Shown: positions 17,655 through 31,299 of the stretch, piece after piece
Numbering within the stretch: the stretch's first letter is position 1
How the letters are laid out: the number at the start of each line of letters is the position of its first letter
NCBI GenBank assembly: GCA_032622095.1
Contig: CP136067.1
Location: 178,902,556-178,966,555, forward strand
DNA length: 64,000 nt
Source: Siphonodentalium dalli
Lineage: Eukaryota > Mollusca > Scaphopoda > Gadilida > Siphonodentaliidae
Direction: 5' to 3'
Program-made: the position numbers and the translations under genes
Notes under the pieces: generated by a model
The model's database searches: none
Seen by the model: only the letters and a program-made list of their open reading frames with translations
Told to the model about the DNA's origin: nothing

Positions 17655-18110
17655 ATGTGACCCGCCATATCAAATCCAGTCGTAAGTCGGGATTTTTTTT
17701 ACCCTGTGCCAATGCATTCTCTTATATATGCGAGTCGACCATAGGTCGCCTCGCATATATAAGAGAATGCATTGGCTTAACAATTTTTATGTTTTTTAAA
17801 TAAATGTTTCTTACAATTTTTAGGACATAAAATAAAAAAAATCATCCATTACCCTGCATGGAGCCCCACACATATATAGAAGCATATAGAAGAGTGTCGT
17901 CTGCTCATGTTTGGGGCTCTGTATGGGTGAAATTATAAAATTGTTAAAGAATACAAGAAAAAATTATTAAAATTGTAAAAAATTGTTAGGCCAATGCATT
18001 CTCTTATATATGCGAGGCGACCTATGGTCGACTCGCATATATAAGAGAATGCATTGGCACAGGGTAAAAAAATCCCGACTTACGACTGGATTTGATATGG
18101 CGGGTCACAT
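17655..18110. mobile_element. MITE family A, copy 1, with two internal palindromes
   Basis: The inverted ends are ATGTGACCCGCCATATCAAA and its complement, with homology running about 80 bases in from each end. Inside are two palindromes of about 68 bp (near 17706-17775 and 17992-18058), each built on CCAATGCATTCTCTTATATA with a centre of CGACCATAGGTCG type. The AT-rich middle has no coding capacity. Two other copies lie at 40534-40996 and 44684-45145. The target-site duplication is unclear, so the superfamily is unknown. Confidence 0.85.
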
Positions 18111-18398
18111 ATAGGCTTAGAGCCGAATCCACTTTCTCGTTCTACGCAAGAAGCAGATTAGTATCTTTTCTATTGTATAAATCATCATGTTATTTGAATG
18201 GCAATAAATATTATTAAACCAAATATATTCCGATCAAGTGACCACACCATTGCGTTACACGTGTTCATGGAACGCTGTACATTTCAGCTTAATTTCTTTG
18301 CATGTGTTAGCACGAGTCTTGCTATTTATAGCAGTACGCTATTGACAGGGCAGTCACACCTGAAGGAATTATGATGCAACATCGAAATCTCATTTTAA

Positions 18399-18783
18399 GG
18401 CAAAAAAATAATAATAATAATACCTGTGTTTAGGGTTACATGGTCTAAATTAATTAGGGTAGATAGGGATTTTTTGTTTCTTATTTTTTTATTCTGAATT
18501 CCATTGGGTCATTGACAATTCAATCTAGAAAGCTTCACAATTCAGATTAAGTGGAAGGTTCAATAGTAAATATTGATATCTTGAATTAGTCAGAGCACAA
18601 GACTAATAAAACTTCTAAACGTTTTTATAGGAAAGGTTTGAAAATTTGTAAGACACATTTCGATGCCCTTCAAACTGAACAAAAAAAATATATCTGCGTC
18701 TACAGTCAAATAAAAAGTTTTGGGTAGGCACCTTTTCCTTGGGTAGGTATGGAAACCCTAAACACAGGTTTTTTATTTTTGCC
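18399..18783. mobile_element. MITE with TAA target duplication (Harbinger-like)
   Basis: Inverted ends of about 35 bp start GGCAAAAAAATAA and include ACCTGTGTTTAGGGTT. Flanks carry a 3-bp direct repeat TAA (18396-18398 and 18784-18786). A TWA duplication fits the PIF/Harbinger superfamily. There is no coding capacity. Confidence 0.65.
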
Positions 18784-18786
18784 TAA

Positions 18787-19160
18787 ATCGTTGAAAGTAT
18801 ATATCGGATAATTGTCATGATATGTGTAGGCGTGGTCATATCACGCGATCAGGATTTTTGGGTTAATTGGTTGACAGAAAGTAATCTAGAGATAACCTTA
18901 ATGGGCAATTGTGTGACAACCAATTGGTTTATAGTATTTCGTGAATTGACACCATATATGATTAAATTATATGCTCGTAGATCCATTGAAAAACGACGTT
19001 GATTGCATATATAAAACTCGAATACTGAATCAACCGCTGATTAGTTGGTTAAATACCGAAGTGTTGATACCTGCTGATCAGCATTTCATATAAAATAGAA
19101 TGCTGATTACCACCGAGTTAGCATTTTGATTGCGAGGCCTGAAATTGACATTTGTAGCAA
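18787..19160. other. Intergenic, no feature seen
   Basis: A 61-codon frame (18817-19002) has no recognisable domain and is taken as chance. Confidence 0.4.
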
Positions 19161-19162
19161 TA

Positions 19163-19815
19163 ATAGTTACATTACATATGTCCTTATATCACATGAAACC
19201 CCTAGTATATAATTTAAAAAGCCATCACAAATGTCCTTATATCACACGAAACCCCTATTATATCATTAAAAAGCCATTACATATGTCATTATATCACATG
19301 AATCACATATTATATAATTAAAAATCCATTACATATGTCCTTATATCACATAAAATCCCAATTATATCATTAAAAAGCCATTACATATGTCCTTATATCA
19401 CATGAATCACATACTATATAATTAAAAATCCATTACATATGTCCTTATATCACATAAAATCCCAATTATATCATTAAAAAGCCATTACATATGTCCTTAT
19501 ATCACATAAAATCCCAATTATATCATTAAAAAGCCATTATATATGTCCTTATGTCACATGAGACCCCTATTATGCCATTAAAAGGCCATTACATATGTCC
19601 TTATATCACATAAAATCCCACTTATATCATTAAAAAGCCATTACATATGTCCTTATATCACATGAAACCCCTATTATGCCATTAAAAAGGCCATTACATA
19701 TGTCTTTATATCACATGAAATCCCTATTGTATCATTAAAAAGCCATTACATATGTCCTTATATCACATGAAATCCCAGTATCATTAAAAATACCATTACA
19801 TATGTCCTAATATCT
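19163..19815. repeat. Minisatellite, unit about 55 bp, about 12 copies
   Basis: Head-to-tail copies contain ACATATGTCCTTATATCACA and CATTAAAAAGCCATT. Copies differ by small changes and occasional shorter units. The short frames across it are artefacts. Confidence 0.92.
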
Positions 19816-20195
19816 CACTAGTTACATACCACTTGGCATCGAGCCAACAAAAGGACCGAGCGTATTTACATTGATTCAGGCAAATAATATTTCGAAAAGC
19901 CGCGCACGACACCAACAATAGACAATGCAAAATGGTTGCCTTGTTCATTAAAGTTAAACTCTTCGCTGCACTAATGAAATTAGACACGAAAACAAAGAGG
20001 CAAATTGGGAATTCTATTTCCGTCGCCAGCCCCAGAGCGCGCAATACTGTCGTATACGGTTGTGAAGCGTCTCAAACAGCGTTGTAAATGAATGCATTTT
20101 GCAGCTTCTTTTAATAATTTTGATTTGTTAAACAGGCATAAAGCTCTAGTTTTTTCAAAGGATATACAGGATCTTCAACTCATGTTGGGATTAAA

Positions 20196-20349
20196 ATTTT
20201 ATGATATCCTCTATATTATAGTTTTATGATATCCTCTATATTATAATTGTATGATATCCTCTATATTATAGTTTCATGATATCATCTATATTATAGTTAT
20301 GATATCCTCTATATTATAGTTTTATGATATCCTCTATATTATAGTTTTT
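20196..20349. repeat. Tandem repeat, unit about 25 bp, six copies
   Basis: Copies of ATGATATCCTCTATATTATA plus a short T-rich linker follow one another, with one copy reading CATCTA. Confidence 0.92.
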
Positions 20350-23019
20350 GCCAAAGTGCACCGCACGTATGCATTAAAACGAGCTGTTGTAACTATGTTT
20401 TATATGAATTACTGTTTTATATCTTGCTGCATCGTACGACATCACTCCACTAAAACTTTATATTTCACCAGTTGGCGGAATATCCCAGAAAATATAAAGA
20501 CCATCTACTTAGAAATATCTGTTATGACATAGCACATAAAATTCCCTGCAGGTTTTACCTCCCTTGATGACTCGGTAAAATCGCTGCTATCGTCGACATT
20601 TTGCCCACATTTGTGGACTTCCGCGATATTAAGACATATACTAAGCGAACAGAAAAACATGCTGCCCTTATTAAGCACACACAATATCCAACAAAATTTG
20701 TGTAATTTCGTACCTTAAGTTCGGAAAGTCCCACTATCGAATCAAAGAACTATATTGCGAAACGGTGTGATTTGGTTCTCCGATTATTTTATCATCACAA
20801 AAGTCTAATAGAAAAATGGTGACAGTTTTGAAATATTTTATTATTTGTACAAGAAAATAGCGAAATGAATTCACTTCACGCTCTATACCAAATGGATTCT
20901 CCCAGTCAATTGAAAAGTGTACATCGGAAAAGGTATAGTATTCATTTGGAGGGATGTTAAGGTGACAAAAGCAGACGACAGATAAATAAAAGTGCAGACG
21001 GAGTCATATTTATTGAGGGAAATGTTTAGGTATGTGGTTGTTTGTTGAACTTATTATCTGAACATTTCCTATGAGAAAACAACTCGTCAATGATGCTTTA
21101 GTTTCGAAAGTGGTGAGGTTACATTCAAAACTGAAAAGGTTGCATGATATGTTTAAGGCATAAATAAAAATACAGGGTGCCAGAATATACACGGCAATGT
21201 TCATATATATTGCATCTTTACCAAAGCAAATGGCATGATAAGTAAAAAGGTTGTATTTCCACACGTAACGGTGCTACCATTAACATTAATTGCCTTCAAA
21301 TCCCTGTACGATGGATTCTTGCGAGATAATTGCATGTTAGTTATAGGCAACTTTCCGTTGCATCGCTACATGTAGAATAAATGGTTTTAATTCTCACATA
21401 GTTGCATGTAGCTGTGGCATATGTGCGTTTTATAAGCGTTTTACGTTTGTTTTCTGGCACATAATACCTTTCTGCATGCATCGAAATACATGCAAAACAA
21501 ACAAAAAACTCAAAACGAGGCCGGGAATGCGACTCAAATCATACCGAGTACTTACACAGTGTGAGAGCCTGTACTCGAGGATTTGCCTTTCTTCGGAGAA
21601 ATGCTACTACTTTCTTCGGATATTCAAATATTTTCGCCTATTTAGACTGCGGTACCTTTGTGCAAACGACGTTTTCACACACTAAATTAGAATATTTTCC
21701 AGCAGACCTTCTATTCCTAATATCTAGATTGATGACTAAAGGTATATATCCAACAAAACTTGGCATTGGGAATAATGTTTCAAGATTATTTCTCATTTAG
21801 TTGGCAAATTTATCCAACCTGAGGATAAAATGTGATCTTGAGAAACCCCTTTAAATTCACTGTGAGTACATTCCATTGTTGGAACATTAGTCTTGTGAAG
21901 AGAAGTCGGTTGGAACATGTAGAAATAAATTGTGGTTCAGGTAATCGATGATTTAGGATGAACTTGACTGTAGCGCATTAGTCGATTGCATAGAAAAATC
22001 TGTAACCTTTTCGTCGATTAACCATTAGTCGATATAAAACATTTGTTTTTATCAATATTATAATTCAAATCGCCAGATAACGCACTATATAAGGTACTTG
22101 TTGCATGCGCATGTGTGCCTTGGTATGGATATTACAAAAACCTCCCCGGTTACAATGCCTGGGTGTATTGGTCAATGCTGCATGTTTCTGTTTATTAGCG
22201 TATCCAGGATATCATAAATGGGGATATTGGTACACCATTGCAGTTCTATTAAAATTTAGAGTGCTAGGATATGTGGATCTCACCACAATTGATCTTTCCA
22301 CAGCTGTGAATCAAATCATTGTTACAGATATTTTCAACCGTTCAGGGACCTAGCTGGTCGCTTGCTGCAATGCAAATTATGATGCCTCTTTCTTGACCTT
22401 AATTTTGATATCCGTGCATACTTTCAGTGTTGAATTGCCTATATTGAGAACTTTTTTGTTGTCAAATCATAATGTACTGAAATTTATATTTACCCCATGA
22501 TGTTGGAAATATATTCATGGTAATAACAATGTTTTTCACTTTGCATGAGACTTGTAATGATTTTCACAATTAAACAATTAAAGGCGAAAATATATGTTCT
22601 CAGGTCTACATATTTTATATAGTATTCAAGAGTAAGATATGTATGTCTGTTCCCGACCCCTGGACCGATTTCAACCAAATTTGGTGTGGTGTGTCGGGGT
22701 ACCCTGGCGAATGTTATAGTGGTGTTATTTTTTGTCAATTTGATTAAAAAAAAATATTTTTTCCAATTTAAGTTAAATTGAGCAGTAAATTCTCAAAAAA
22801 AAAATAATAATTAAATTAAAAATAATTAAAAATGACTATTTCTTGTCTCCTAGCATCCGTAAGCTCCTATCACTAATTAATATGTGTGGGGAAACTCCAT
22901 TAAGGCTTCTATCGGATATCCAAATCAAAGTCCGTTGTGTACCAAACTCACCGGTCTGTGGAAATAAACGTACCTACCCTATATGCATGGGTTTGGGTAA
23001 ACATCAACAGTTGGAAATT
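20350..23019. other. Intergenic, no gene seen
   Basis: No frame here has a recognisable domain. Near 22.63-22.70 kb the words CCGATTTCAACCAAATTTGG recall the inner sequence of the Helitron-like repeats further right, so it may be a decayed fragment of such a repeat. Otherwise I see nothing. Confidence 0.4.
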
Positions 23020-23910
23020 TCATAATAATAAGAATAATAATATGGATTGTGTATGGCGCTTAATCCCTGGTGTAGCTCAAAGCGCTTTGGCAAATAAACA
23101 ATTGTATACACACATATATACAACATACATGTAGATAACAACGCACAAGACTGGTTTGAGTGCTAGAATCTAGGTAGCACAAGAAGGACATAGCAACCAG
23201 TGAACTGTTCAACACGTTTCATCAAATACGTTTTGAGTTGTTTCTTGAAAGTGTCGATGCTTTTACTGTTCTTTAAGTTGTAAGGCAGAAAGTTCCAAAT
23301 TAGTGGACCAGCATACGTAAAAGCTCGTCTCCCGATACGTTTGTAGTTTGGGGTATGGGACGTCAAGAAACAATTTGTCCGAAGAACGTAACCCTTCCCT
23401 ACCTGGAACATATCGAGTTAGAAGGTCCGAAATATGTGGTGGCAGAGTTTTGTTCGAAGAATTGGAAGCAAAGTGTTGCTAGTTTATATTCACTCCTAGC
23501 CTCGACAGGGAGCCAAAGTAATTTTGCCAAGAGAGGTGATGATTTGCTGCGTCTCGGTGCGCCTTTTACCAATCTGGTGGCCGAGTTTTGAAGTCGCTGA
23601 AGTCTATCTATCTGGTATTTAGGTAACCCAGCTAGAAGCGAATTACAATAGTCGATTCTAGACAGAACTGTGCATGTTGCAAGCTTCTTTATGGCAGTTT
23701 CTGAGAGATAGGGCCGAAGACGACTAAGACGTCTAATCTCAATGCACAGCGACCTACACACCTGATTCAACTGTGCTTGCATCGACAATGATTTGTCAAT
23801 AATAACACCAAGATTTTTTGCACAATCTGCAGGTTGAATACAGGTTCCACGAATATTGATGACAGGTATGGGGAAATCTTTACAATTAACCGGTGGACAA
23901 AATGACACTT
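23020..23910 (-). mobile_element. 5'-truncated CR1/L2-type LINE, 3' part
   Basis: The minus strand codes the C-terminal part of a non-LTR retrotransposon ORF2. First comes CAKNLGVIID and the LSRLRPYLS...DYCNSLLAG region (23908-23399), then after a frameshift the RRAFTYAGPLIWNFLP tail (23411-23163). The 3' UTR (about 23162-23020) carries the word GAGCTACACCAGGGATTAAG and ends in an ATT-rich tail. The same UTR word occurs after the larger LINE at 37.2 kb, so both belong to one lineage. The RT domain is missing, so the copy is dead on arrival. Confidence 0.88.
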
Positions 23911-24670
23911 CATGCCTGCTACAACATTAGTTGGAAAGTATACACCACATATAGGTTGAAATTGTTCTCGTTATTTGCATTTCTAATCAGTAATTAGTGG
24001 GGAAGGATACCATGCATATATATATATATAACTGACACGCTGTGCATACAGTGATTTCAATAGTAGTCAGTAACCGGTTCACTTTAAAGGCACGATTGGC
24101 CTTAATTATTCATATTTATTCCAAACACCGTAAACAGAAAAACATTAAAACGCATACAGTTTCGTCCATATATACCATGACAATCGCGTAAACAGCATGT
24201 TATCATAAAGACCTACTATATTTTACCTAAGCAAGAGCATGATTGTGTTACAGAACACAGCACAATGCTACTGGCTAATCACACCCAAATGACATAAATG
24301 CTCTTTATTAGCTCCCTATCAGGAATTCACCAACAAAGAACGCTCTTTATGTTTACCATCATAATATAAACAAACACCAGAAAAGTAACTTTTTATGCTT
24401 TGTTTACATAACAATGGTCAAAGATATAACAATAACATACTGTTTATGCGATATTTATTATTTGTATACGGACAAAGTCTGTCTACATTTTGTTGTTCTT
24501 TCTGTTTGTGGCGGTTTTTGACGGGTGGAAATATTTTCACAGGATACCCACCGCCAAGGCCAACCGTACCTTTAACTGACAAAATATTCCACTGGACGCA
24601 TACTCATTGACCCAGTGTAAGTAACACGGTGATCTATTCCAGTGAGTGCTGAAGCGATGGAGATCTATAG
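23911..24670. other. Intergenic, no gene seen
   Basis: A short AT dinucleotide run lies near 24020. No domain is recognised in the short frames. Confidence 0.4.
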
Positions 24671-24674
24671 ACTG

Positions 24675-27574
24675 CTAGCAGGGTTACCCGGCGTTGCCCA
24701 GGTTAAAGTGATGTGAAACCCTCTGTGGATATTTTGTGGAATAGAGAATACTCTTGCTCTCAAAGTGTTACACGTATTCTCATAAATTTTATATCTAAAT
24801 GGCATCACAAAACATTATTCTTACACATGGAATATAAGTAGTGGCTCGCCTTGTCAGGTCGGAGCGATTATCATTTTGTTTATCGCGTTTAATCCGTCTC
24901 ACCAATAAAGAAGTATTTATTTATTTACAACTGCGTATACTTCAGACGTTATAGCATAAAACATGAACATCATAAACACATTAGTTCGAAAAAATAAAAG
25001 ACGACAATTGTGTTTTACATAGAGATGTATCAATCAATCAATCAATCCAGTTTATCATATCTTCATGAAGATACAGATGTTTTAAAGATATGTCCAGGTG
25101 CTCCTCTGTTCTGGTGCTATATACTGGCTAACCATTATGAGTTTAAAAGAATTGATGTTATGCATGTATATTGTATAGCAGCTACATGTGCCCGACACAG
25201 CAAGATTTTGAGTTGTTTGTGTTAGGCGAAAAGTCTGTTCTAAAAAATGAAAGAAATCCTCTGTATCGGGCAGATATACCCTTGTCAGATGTCAATATTG
25301 GAGTATCCTGAAAAGTCCTGAAAAGTCATGTGCTACGGAATGCGTTTTCCTTATCTCAGAAGTAACCATATTTGACTGCACACTGTGACCACTATTTTTG
25401 AATAGGCCTCCTCTACATTTCCACATCTCTTGGCAATTGTAACTTTTTTTGTGGAAACTATATTGAATGGGACAGACTCAATCGTGTTATAATATATACA
25501 TGAGGCATTCTAATATGCAATCCTCTGACGATCTAAGGTCCCTCAGTTTGAATGAATATATGTATCTCGTAAATGGATTGATATAAATATACTTTTAATG
25601 CTTTCTTCTATGTATCTGTGTTGCTAGATCATTATAAGGAATGCCATGATTTCCATCCCCATATAAATATGACAGTTGCGAAGATATAATTGTTCAATTG
25701 ACTTAATTCGGTCACCATTTGTCGAGATTGTGAAATTGGAATGTCAAAAACTCCTTAGAACGACATGGAGATGGCCTGGGAGATGACTATATATATATAT
25801 AACATTGTTGGATATCGGCGAATTGAACAATCTTATATATGCTAGTGAATCTCCTCTCGCCATCCATGACCCACACGACCCCAAATGTGATTTAATTCAT
25901 CATATCATTAGAGAAGAACGTGCTTGAATTTGGTGGAATCAGTGCTAAATATATTTGTATCAACTTTGGTGCAACTCCCCTCATGCATGACTTGAACCGC
26001 GCCACTGTTGTCATATTTAAACCGCGTCTATTAGACTCGTGCATGCATTATATAATGGAGATGATTAAATATAAGTTTGGTGGTAATCGGCAACTAAACA
26101 AATTCTTATCATAGTTATTACCCCCCAATATCTGACCCAAACGGCACCAATTTCGCTTCTTTAAATCACACGTTTATATTCCTCGTATTACGGAGAAGAA
26201 TCAATTTGATCGAAATATGTGCTAGAAATAGCCCCTGCCCTGACACAAACAACGTCACTTTAGAAAATTTTAACCCGCACCATTATCTTACTCGTAAAAA
26301 GTTACCCCTGTTAGACCGCCTTGGTACCATCTCGATTGTACCCTTAAAGTTATATATAGAACACAGACAGATATTCGCAAATATTTGATTCATTGTATCA
26401 TTTGAGAAGAACGTTTCTGAGTTTGATGGTAATTGGCACTAAACATATTTTTATAAGTTTTTGGTGACCCTCTCGTCCCTATTTCCGACTCAAGCGGCGC
26501 CACTGTTGACATCATTAAACCACACACTTAGACTCGTTATAGAGATGAATATATATATAATTTATGAAAATTGGCGAGTATACAAATTCGTATCAAATTT
26601 AGGACCACCGTTGCATATCTCTCACCCAAAAGGCACCAATTTGACGCATTTAAACCACACGATTAGATTATTCGTATCACGGAGAAGAATATATATCAAG
26701 CAGGTGGAAATCGGTGCTAAACATATTGTTTATCAATGTTTGTGTCCTTCTCACCCTCTAGGCACCCCTGACTCGAATGGCCACACTTTTGACATCTTTA
26801 AATCACACAATTAGACTCCTGATAGCATGGAGATTATTATTTGTAAGTTTGGTGCTAATCCACGACTAAACAAATTGTCATCAAATTTAGTGCCCACCCC
26901 ACCCCACCCCACCCCATCTCTCACCAAAGCAGCACCAATATGATGGACATTGGCGCTAATAATATTGTGTATAAATTTTGGTGACCCTCTCCCTTTCAGT
27001 GCACCTCTGACTCGAAGGACGCCACTTTTGACAGCTTGAAGCCACGGCATTAGAGACCTCATACCATGGGGATGAATTTGTATACGTTTCGTGGCAATCG
27101 GCGACGAAACCAATTCTTATCAATTTAGTACCCACCCACCCCCCCCCCCCCTAAATCTCTCATCCAAAAGACACCAATTTGGCATCTTTAAATCACACAA
27201 TAAGAGTCCTTGTATCATGGAGAAGATCTCAGAAGAATACATTTTGGTGCCCCTCTCCCCTTCCGGGCATCCCTGACGCGAACGGTGCTACTTTTGACAT
27301 ATTTAAACCACACCATTAGATTCCTCATATTATGGGGATGATTATAAATAAGTTTGGTGGCAATCGGCGACAAGTTCTTTTTCTGCCCCTCCCCCTTTTC
27401 TGCCCCTGACAACAACGGCGTCACTTTAGAAAATTCTAACCCTCGCCATTATCTTTCTCGTAAAAAGTTACCCCTGTTAGACCCCTTTTGTGCCATCTAG
27501 GTGGTCCCCTGTGAATTTCTATAGAACACAGACAGACAGACATTCGCAAATATAGATATAGTTAGATAGATAGA
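24675..27574 (-). mobile_element. Helitron-like non-autonomous repeat D
   Basis: Read on the minus strand, the 3' end shows a GC-rich imperfect hairpin (GGGCAACGCCGGGT) followed by CTAG at 24678-24675. The 5' end near 27574 reads TCTATCTATC and then TCTGTCTGTCTGTG, like the other Helitron-like starts in this window. The base after CTAG is C rather than the canonical T. The inside holds a degenerate tandem repeat of about 155 bp (25.9-27.45 kb) recognisable by TAAACCACACNNTTAGACTC and CGGCGCCAC-type words. No Rep-helicase is present. Repeat E at 28160 is a diverged relative. Confidence 0.6.
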
Positions 27575-28159
27575 TGTTTTATACTTGTAAAATAATACAT
27601 TCATAATAAACTTCTTGCAAACTTGACGGGCGGATGACCGAGCCCATGCACATTGGGGGAAGACTGTGGTGCCTATATATTGACAATTTAACGAATTGTT
27701 ACACGATATATTGCCATTATTAGCCCAAGTAATTATAAATATTAATCTGGTATAATCATAGTAAATTTATTTATTTATGTGCGGGTGCGTAAGTGTGTGT
27801 GTATGTGCACAACAATTTATATTTGAAACGAAAATATCCATACACACACCAAGTAACACCGATGGATGGTATTTGGGATACTACCATTTTTATTGTTATT
27901 TTTATCAAATCATAACTCGCAAGAATTAAGAAAATCAACATACATGTATCTGGTTATAGTTGCGCTCGCATGGTGGAATAATGGTCCATTATCGGCAAAC
28001 AATGAAGCATGTTGTGTCTGTTGCCTGCATAATTATATCACACAATTTAGCAATTTCCACATTGACCGCAGTGCTAAATATAATGCCAGAAAAGACAACG
28101 AATAAGACGAGTTAGAATAATACAATCGATGTGGTAAACCCATATGTATATAGTGTATA
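27575..28159. other. Intergenic between two Helitron-like repeats
   Basis: Single-copy-looking AT-rich DNA. A 79-codon frame (27866-28105) has no recognisable domain. Confidence 0.4.
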
Positions 28160-30540
28160 CTAGCAGGGTTACCCGGCGTTGCCCAGGTTCAAGTGATGTG
28201 AAACCCTATGCATGCTGTGGATATTTGGTGGGAATAGAGGATACTCTTGCTCAAAGTGTTGCACGTATTGGCTGCGGACACGCGTATCACAGTAGCGATG
28301 GCATAGTAGATGTGACAATTATATATGGTGGAGATTGCTGACAATTGGTTGTCATATTTAATATGCCATAGCGAGCAATGTCGCCCGCTGCATATTCGCA
28401 CAATGAGTCCTCCAAAGTTCGTTATAATCAGTCTTTTTCTTGTTTGTTGTCCTCGTGTAGTTCGCATTGTTTTTTCCAGATATGTCTCGCAGCTGCAGTT
28501 CCTCCAACAGTTCCGACACAGCCTAATTGGCCCATGTGATAATATTAGCGGAATTATGGGGAGAACTAAACGTCGCAAAATAAAAACCGCAATTGGGGAA
28601 CTGTCTTAATACGCATGAAATGTATATAAGTGGATGAACATGAATTGAGATCATATCAACAAAACGTACTTCATGCATGATATGTGAGTGAATGAGGGAT
28701 TGCCACGGTCAAACACAATTCTGGACGATCGATCGTGCAATTATATATATGTCGTAGCGAACACAATACGTAATGAGTAGAGATCAGCCTTGGTGAAACG
28801 CCATGGGTTAATTGGTCGAGTCAACTCATTGTGCGGAAACTCAGCGGGCGACATGCTAGCTATGGCACAGAAATATGACGACCAATTGTCACCAAAATTG
28901 TACCATAATAAATTGTCACACCTACTTTGCCATCGCAACTGTGGTACGTGTGTCCGCAGCCATTCTCATAAATTGTATATCCAAATAGCATCACAAAACA
29001 TGATTTTTAAACATGGAATATAAGTAGTGGCTCACCTTGTCGATTGTCATTTTGTTTATCGCGATTAATCAGTTCCACCCATAAAGAAGTATTTATTCAT
29101 TTACAACTGCGTATACGTCAGACGTTATGACATGACACATGAGCATCGTAAACACATTAGTTCGCAAAAATAAAAGACGACAATTAGGTTTTACATATAT
29201 ACAGATGTATAAATCAATCTAATGGGTTAGACTAAGATTTTGAGTACACCTGGCTATCATATCTCCATGTAGATACAAATGTTTTAAAGAAACGTCCAGG
29301 TTCCTCTGTTCATGGCACTATATATTGGCGAAATATTCTCAGTTTAAAAGAAATGTTGCCCGACACACAGCGAGATTTTGAGTGGTTTATTGTAATTTTT
29401 TCGTGAAAACTATTGAATGGAACAGACTCAATTGTGTTATAATATATACATGATCCATTCCCTATATGTAATCCTCTGACGGTTCGAGGTCTCCCAGTTT
29501 GCAAGAATATGTGTATATCTTAAATAAACTGATAAATATACGTTTAATGCTTTCTTCTATGTATCAGTTTTGCTAGCTCATGATACGTTTTAACACGCAC
29601 GATTTAATTCCTCGTATCATTTGAGAAGAACGTGTATGAATTTGATGGTAATTGGCACTAAACATTATTTATCAGTTTTGGTGACCCTCCCGTCCCTATT
29701 TCAGACTGAAGCGGCGCCACTTTCGTCATCATTAAACCACACACTTAGACTCATTATGAAAATGCATATATATCTAGAATTGGTGACAATTGGCAAGTAC
29801 ACATCTTCTTATCAAATTTAGGGCCCCCATATCTCTCGACAAAAACGGCACCAATTTGGCGTATCTAAACCACACGATTAGCTTCCTCGTATCACGGAGA
29901 AGAATATGTATCAATCTGGTGGAAATCGGCGCTAAACATACTGTTTATCTTTATTTTGTGTCCATCGCACCCTCTATGCATCCCTGACTCGAATGGCCCC
30001 ACTTGTGACATCCTTAAACCACACAATTAGACTCCTGATATCATGGAGAAGATTATTTATAAGTTTTGATCAAAATTAGTGGCAATCCCACCCCAACTCT
30101 CACCCAAGAACAGCACCATTATGGCATCTGTAAATCACACTATTAGACTCCTCGTATCATGGCTAAGAATGTGTATCACTTTGGTGGAAATTGGCGCTAA
30201 ACATATTGCGTATCAATTTTGGTGCCCCTCTGCCTTTCAGTGCACCCTGACTCGAATGACGCCACTTTTGACAGATTTAAGCCATACTATTAGACTCCTC
30301 GTACCATGGAGATGATATTGCATAGGTGTGGTGGGAATCGGCAACTGAACCCATTCTTATCAAATTTAGTCCCCCCCCCCCATAATCTTTCATCCAAACG
30401 ACAACAATTTGGCGTCTTTAAATCACATAATTAGATTCCTTGTATCGTGGAGAAGAATATATATCAATTTGGTGGAAATAGGCGCTAAAGTTAGTTTTAT
30501 CAATGTTTGTTCCCATCTCCCCTTCCGTGCATCCCTGAGT
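28160..30540 (-). mobile_element. Helitron-like non-autonomous repeat E, 5'-truncated and split
   Basis: The same 3' hairpin as repeat D is followed by CTAG at 28163-28160 and a flanking T on the minus strand, the canonical Helitron setting. Blocks shared with repeat D include the region near 28970-29230 (matching 24790-25040) and 29452-29520 (matching 25503-25560). The ~155-bp degenerate tandem repeats recur at 29.59-30.54 kb. The body is split by a TIR element at 28270-28961. The far end stops at the Penelope-type fragments near 30540. Confidence 0.6.
28270..28961. mobile_element. TIR DNA transposon fragment/MITE with ATT target duplication
   Basis: Imperfect inverted ends of about 130 bp start GGCTGCGGACAC. 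A 3-bp direct repeat ATT flanks them (28267-28269 and 28962-28964). Repeat D (near 24772-24785) preserves the same site without the insertion and with a single ATT, which supports the borders. The 129-codon frame inside has no recognised domain, so the element is non-autonomous. Confidence 0.75.
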
Positions 30541-30795
30541 TTCAGAGTTTGTGAGTTTGGTGAGTTTCAAATGGTGATGAATTATAGTATTTTGAAGTAG
30601 TTCATCTCCAGGTCTATGAGGATCATGGTGGAAATCAAATGCATTCTTAATTGACTTTAATCCGGCATCGATTCCAATATTTGTATACATAGATTCCACG
30701 TCGAGACTAATTAGGTAAGCAGAAGATGGAACTTCAATTTTCGACAATTTAATGAGGAAGTCCTCCGTGTCTTTTAGATAGCTCGGATGGCGGGT
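30418..30795 (-). pseudogene. Penelope-like reverse transcriptase fragment
   Basis: The minus strand reads HPSYLKDTEDFL, then SLDVESMYTNIG, the LDVxSxYTNI block that marks Penelope-like RTs. Only this N-terminal part of the RT is present; the frame then runs into the Helitron-like repeat. It lies back to back with a GIY-YIG fragment on the other strand. Confidence 0.75.
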
Positions 30796-31190
30796 AGCAA
30801 TTGACGAATCTCAAATTTCAAATAGAAATCAATAAACTCCGAAATGTGGTACGAATCCGAGCCTTAAAAACGGCATGAAGATATACACCAATGCCGATAT
30901 GACGTGCAAGACAGGAAATCTGATATACTGTATAATGTGTGATGGATGCGGAGAAAGCTATATTGGGGAAACTGGCAATAGTGTGGTTGAGCGTATGCGA
31001 ATCCACCGACAGCATATTAAGCAGCCAGAATACAGGAAGATTCCATTGAGTGCCCATCTGGACGATTGTGGAAGAAAGAGTTTCCATGTCTTCCCGTTCT
31101 GCAAGATGTACAAGAGCAAAATACAATGCAAGATTCGGGAAGATTTCTTCAAAATCCTGTTCAAATCAAAACTAAATGCTGACTAATGAC
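30796..31190 (+). pseudogene. Penelope-like GIY-YIG endonuclease fragment
   Basis: The plus strand (frame from 30875) reads NLIYCIMCDGCGESYIGETG followed by RMRIHRQHI, the GIY-YIG nuclease core of canonical Penelope-like elements. The frame continues to KIREDFFKILF before a stop. RT and nuclease are normally collinear in one protein, so their opposite strands show two fragments in inverted arrangement. That arrangement is common in Penelope insertions. Confidence 0.8.
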
Positions 31191-31299
31191 GTAATAGCCG
31201 GAAGTGCATGGGAGAGTTATCTCCCTTGCATATACATGTATTACGTACGACAATAACAGTCTATGTCTCCATTCTTTTGAATCATATATGTATATATAT

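Noticed and set aside
19163-20349. Possible CRISPR-like array of regularly spaced repeats
   Set aside because: Units are contiguous with no unique spacers, so these are minisatellites in eukaryotic DNA.
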